Assembly: GCA_014377395.1 (NCBI GenBank)
Contig: JACMPS010000403.1
Span: forward strand, 1-5,741
Source: Chthonomonadaceae bacterium
Lineage (GTDB): Bacteria; Armatimonadota; Chthonomonadetes; Chthonomonadales; Chthonomonadaceae
Direction of reading: 5' to 3'
DNA: 5,741 nt
Below are positions 4,789-5,741 of the stretch, piece by piece. The position numbers were made by a program, and so were the translations under genes. The notes under the pieces were generated by a model. The model did no database searches. It was not told the origin of the DNA and worked only from the letters and a program-made list of their open reading frames with translations. Position 1 is the stretch's first letter; each line of letters begins with the position of its first letter.

Positions 4789-5160
4789 ATGCGAAACAAC
4801 AATATGGGGCGCTCTATTGCCGCCCTCGCCGCCGTCATTACTGTTGCTGGCTCAGGATTCCTGATGGCAGCCCCGGACCCATCCTATATCCCGGCGGGTT
4901 CAGTGATTCTTGGTCCTGCAGTGCTTGCACCGGGCGCGTCTGCAAACTACACCTTCCGCGTGACTTTCACCGGGGGGCAAATTTCCAATTTCCCACCTGA
5001 GACCGGCGCAACCTTTACTACAATCGGCGGCACCTACAACTCAACCACCGGTGTCTTTACCGCAGGCTCCGGTCCGAAGGCTAAACTGTCTGCATCCTTC
5101 ACACAAAACGGTCGAACGGTAACTTCTTCCGTGATCATCGCCGTTCGTGCCAGCAGCTAA
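4789..5160 (+). CDS. Small secreted Ig-like beta-sandwich protein, hypothetical
   Basis: This 123-residue protein has a signal peptide (basic MRNNNMGR, hydrophobic core to about residue 27, probable cleavage around LMA-APDP). The mature part of about 95 residues is Thr/Ser/Gly-rich with alternating beta-strand patterns. LAPGASANYTFRVTF is at about 46-60, GTYNSTTGVFTAGS at about 81-94, and SVIIAV near the end. These resemble bacterial Ig-like folds (for example the 'GTI..NGLYTAP' type of turn), but no named family can be fixed. It has no cysteine, no PEP-CTERM tail, no lipobox and no C-terminal membrane segment, so it is probably released or bound to a partner. It is the first gene after the sigma-54 promoter and lies 32 nt before the PEP-CTERM gene, so the two are almost certainly co-transcribed. 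Export and fold class are reasonably supported; function is unknown. Confidence 0.75.
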   Translation: MRNNNMGRSIAALAAVITVAGSGFLMAAPDPSYIPAGSVILGPAVLAPGASANYTFRVTFTGGQISNFPPETGATFTTIGGTYNSTTGVFTAGSGPKAKLSASFTQNGRTVTSSVIIAVRASS

Positions 5161-5178
5161 GTTTGGATAACGGAAAAA

Positions 5179-5184
5179 AAGGAA
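5179..5184 (+). promoter_or_regulatory. Ribosome binding site deciding the PEP-CTERM protein start
   Basis: AAGGAA lies 8 nt before the ATG at 5193. It selects that ATG over an in-frame TTG at 5163, which would add ten polar residues (DNGKKGKDT) ahead of an otherwise standard signal peptide. Confidence 0.65.
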
Positions 5185-5192
5185 AAGACACC

Positions 5193-5732
5193 ATGAAACT
5201 CGGCATTGCAACAGTTGTTGCAACTCTTGCTCTCTTCGGAGGCACCGTTGCAAATGCACAACTGACCTTCACGCTCGTTGCGGGCGACTTCGATGCAAAC
5301 AACGTATTCGTTCCTGCATCGACTGCATCAGGAGTCATTCCGTTCTACGGTACGATTACCAACCCTACGACCGGGAGTATTACGATCAACGGGGGCAATC
5401 TGTCCTCGTCACTGATGCAGGATATGGTCAACACGACAACTCCGGATTCCGGCAAGTTTATTGACAACTTCACCGATTTTAACTTCGGTGATTTGCCGCT
5501 TACTCTCGGTGCCGGCGATCAGTACACCCTCCGTAACTTCATCATATTGAACGTTCCCGCAGGAACCTCACTTGAAACGGACCTTTATACCCTCTCCTTT
5601 CAGGGTGATGTCCTCGGCTCTTCCCGTTTCAATATCGGCACCTCTGCCGTTCCTGAACCGGGTGCAGTCGCAATGCTCATCGGCGGTCTCGTCGGTGGTG
5701 CATCGTTCATGGCTCGCCGACGCCGCAAATAG
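5193..5732 (+). CDS. PEP-CTERM sorting domain-containing secreted protein
   Basis: This 179-residue exported protein is a predicted exosortase substrate, processed at its C-terminal tail and placed at the cell surface or in the extracellular matrix. Residues 1-22 form a signal peptide ending in ANA before QLTF. The body (23-150) is a low-charge, Thr/Asn/Gly-rich, beta-strand-like domain without cysteine. It contains phrases typical of these proteins, such as GTITNPTTGSITI and the LTLGAGDQYTLRNFIILNVPAGTS segment. The tail has VPEP at 153-156, a hydrophobic helix at about 157-174 and RRRRK at the extreme C terminus, in the exact order of the PEP-CTERM signal. It is complete, ending with TAG at 5730-5732, and follows the Ig-like gene by 32 nt in the sigma-54 operon. 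Its ligand or structural role is unknown. Any genes beyond position 5741 could belong to the same operon. Confidence 0.92.
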   Translation: MKLGIATVVATLALFGGTVANAQLTFTLVAGDFDANNVFVPASTASGVIPFYGTITNPTTGSITINGGNLSSSLMQDMVNTTTPDSGKFIDNFTDFNFGDLPLTLGAGDQYTLRNFIILNVPAGTSLETDLYTLSFQGDVLGSSRFNIGTSAVPEPGAVAMLIGGLVGGASFMARRRRK

Positions 5733-5741
5733 TTTTTGCGA

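Noticed and set aside
1..5741. tRNA, rRNA, CRISPR array, insertion sequence or phage genes
   Set aside because: No cloverleaf with conserved TTC-loop, no rRNA segments, no regularly spaced identical repeats, and no transposase or integrase motifs were seen on either strand.

Overview
The window reads as a piece of a free-living bacterial chromosome, most likely Armatimonadota or a similar Gram-negative-type lineage. The main evidence is the gene at the right end: its product has an N-terminal signal peptide and a C-terminal PEP-CTERM sorting tail (VPEPG, a hydrophobic stretch, then RRRRK). That tail is the substrate signature of the exosortase system. The phylum call is an inference from the style of the tail; no rRNA or other phylogenetic marker is present.

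Layout, left to right. (1) A strong rho-independent terminator (18-60, + strand) ends a gene lying left of the window. (2) A 475-nt stretch between convergent transcription units (61-535) has no credible gene but is full of degenerate palindromes and tandem repeats. (3) On the minus strand, 2080-536 encodes a secreted caspase-like (clan CD) cysteine peptidase with a His/Cys dyad and an EF-hand-like calcium loop. (4) Also on the minus strand, 3559-2216 encodes FolC, folylpolyglutamate/dihydrofolate synthase. A probable minus-strand terminator (2174-2198) separates it from the peptidase gene. (5) Divergent from folC, 3734-4387 (+) encodes a flavin reductase-like FMN-binding protein. (6) A 401-nt intergenic region (4388-4788) holds a decayed copy of a widespread interspersed repeat, a CCTCCCC/GGGGAGG palindrome, phased A-tracts, a full-consensus sigma-54 promoter (4593-4608) and a leader of about 170 nt. 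(7) That promoter drives a short operon: a small secreted Ig-like protein (4789-5160), then the PEP-CTERM protein (5193-5732).

The most interesting unit is 4480-5732. A sigma-54 promoter with a plausible upstream palindrome and bend region, then a long leader, then two exported cysteine-free proteins, fits the known theme in which PEP-CTERM matrix proteins are controlled by RpoN and a PrsK/PrsR-type two-component system. Neither the exosortase nor the regulator lies in the window. The housekeeping genes (folC, flavin reductase) and the peptidase show no evident functional link to this operon.
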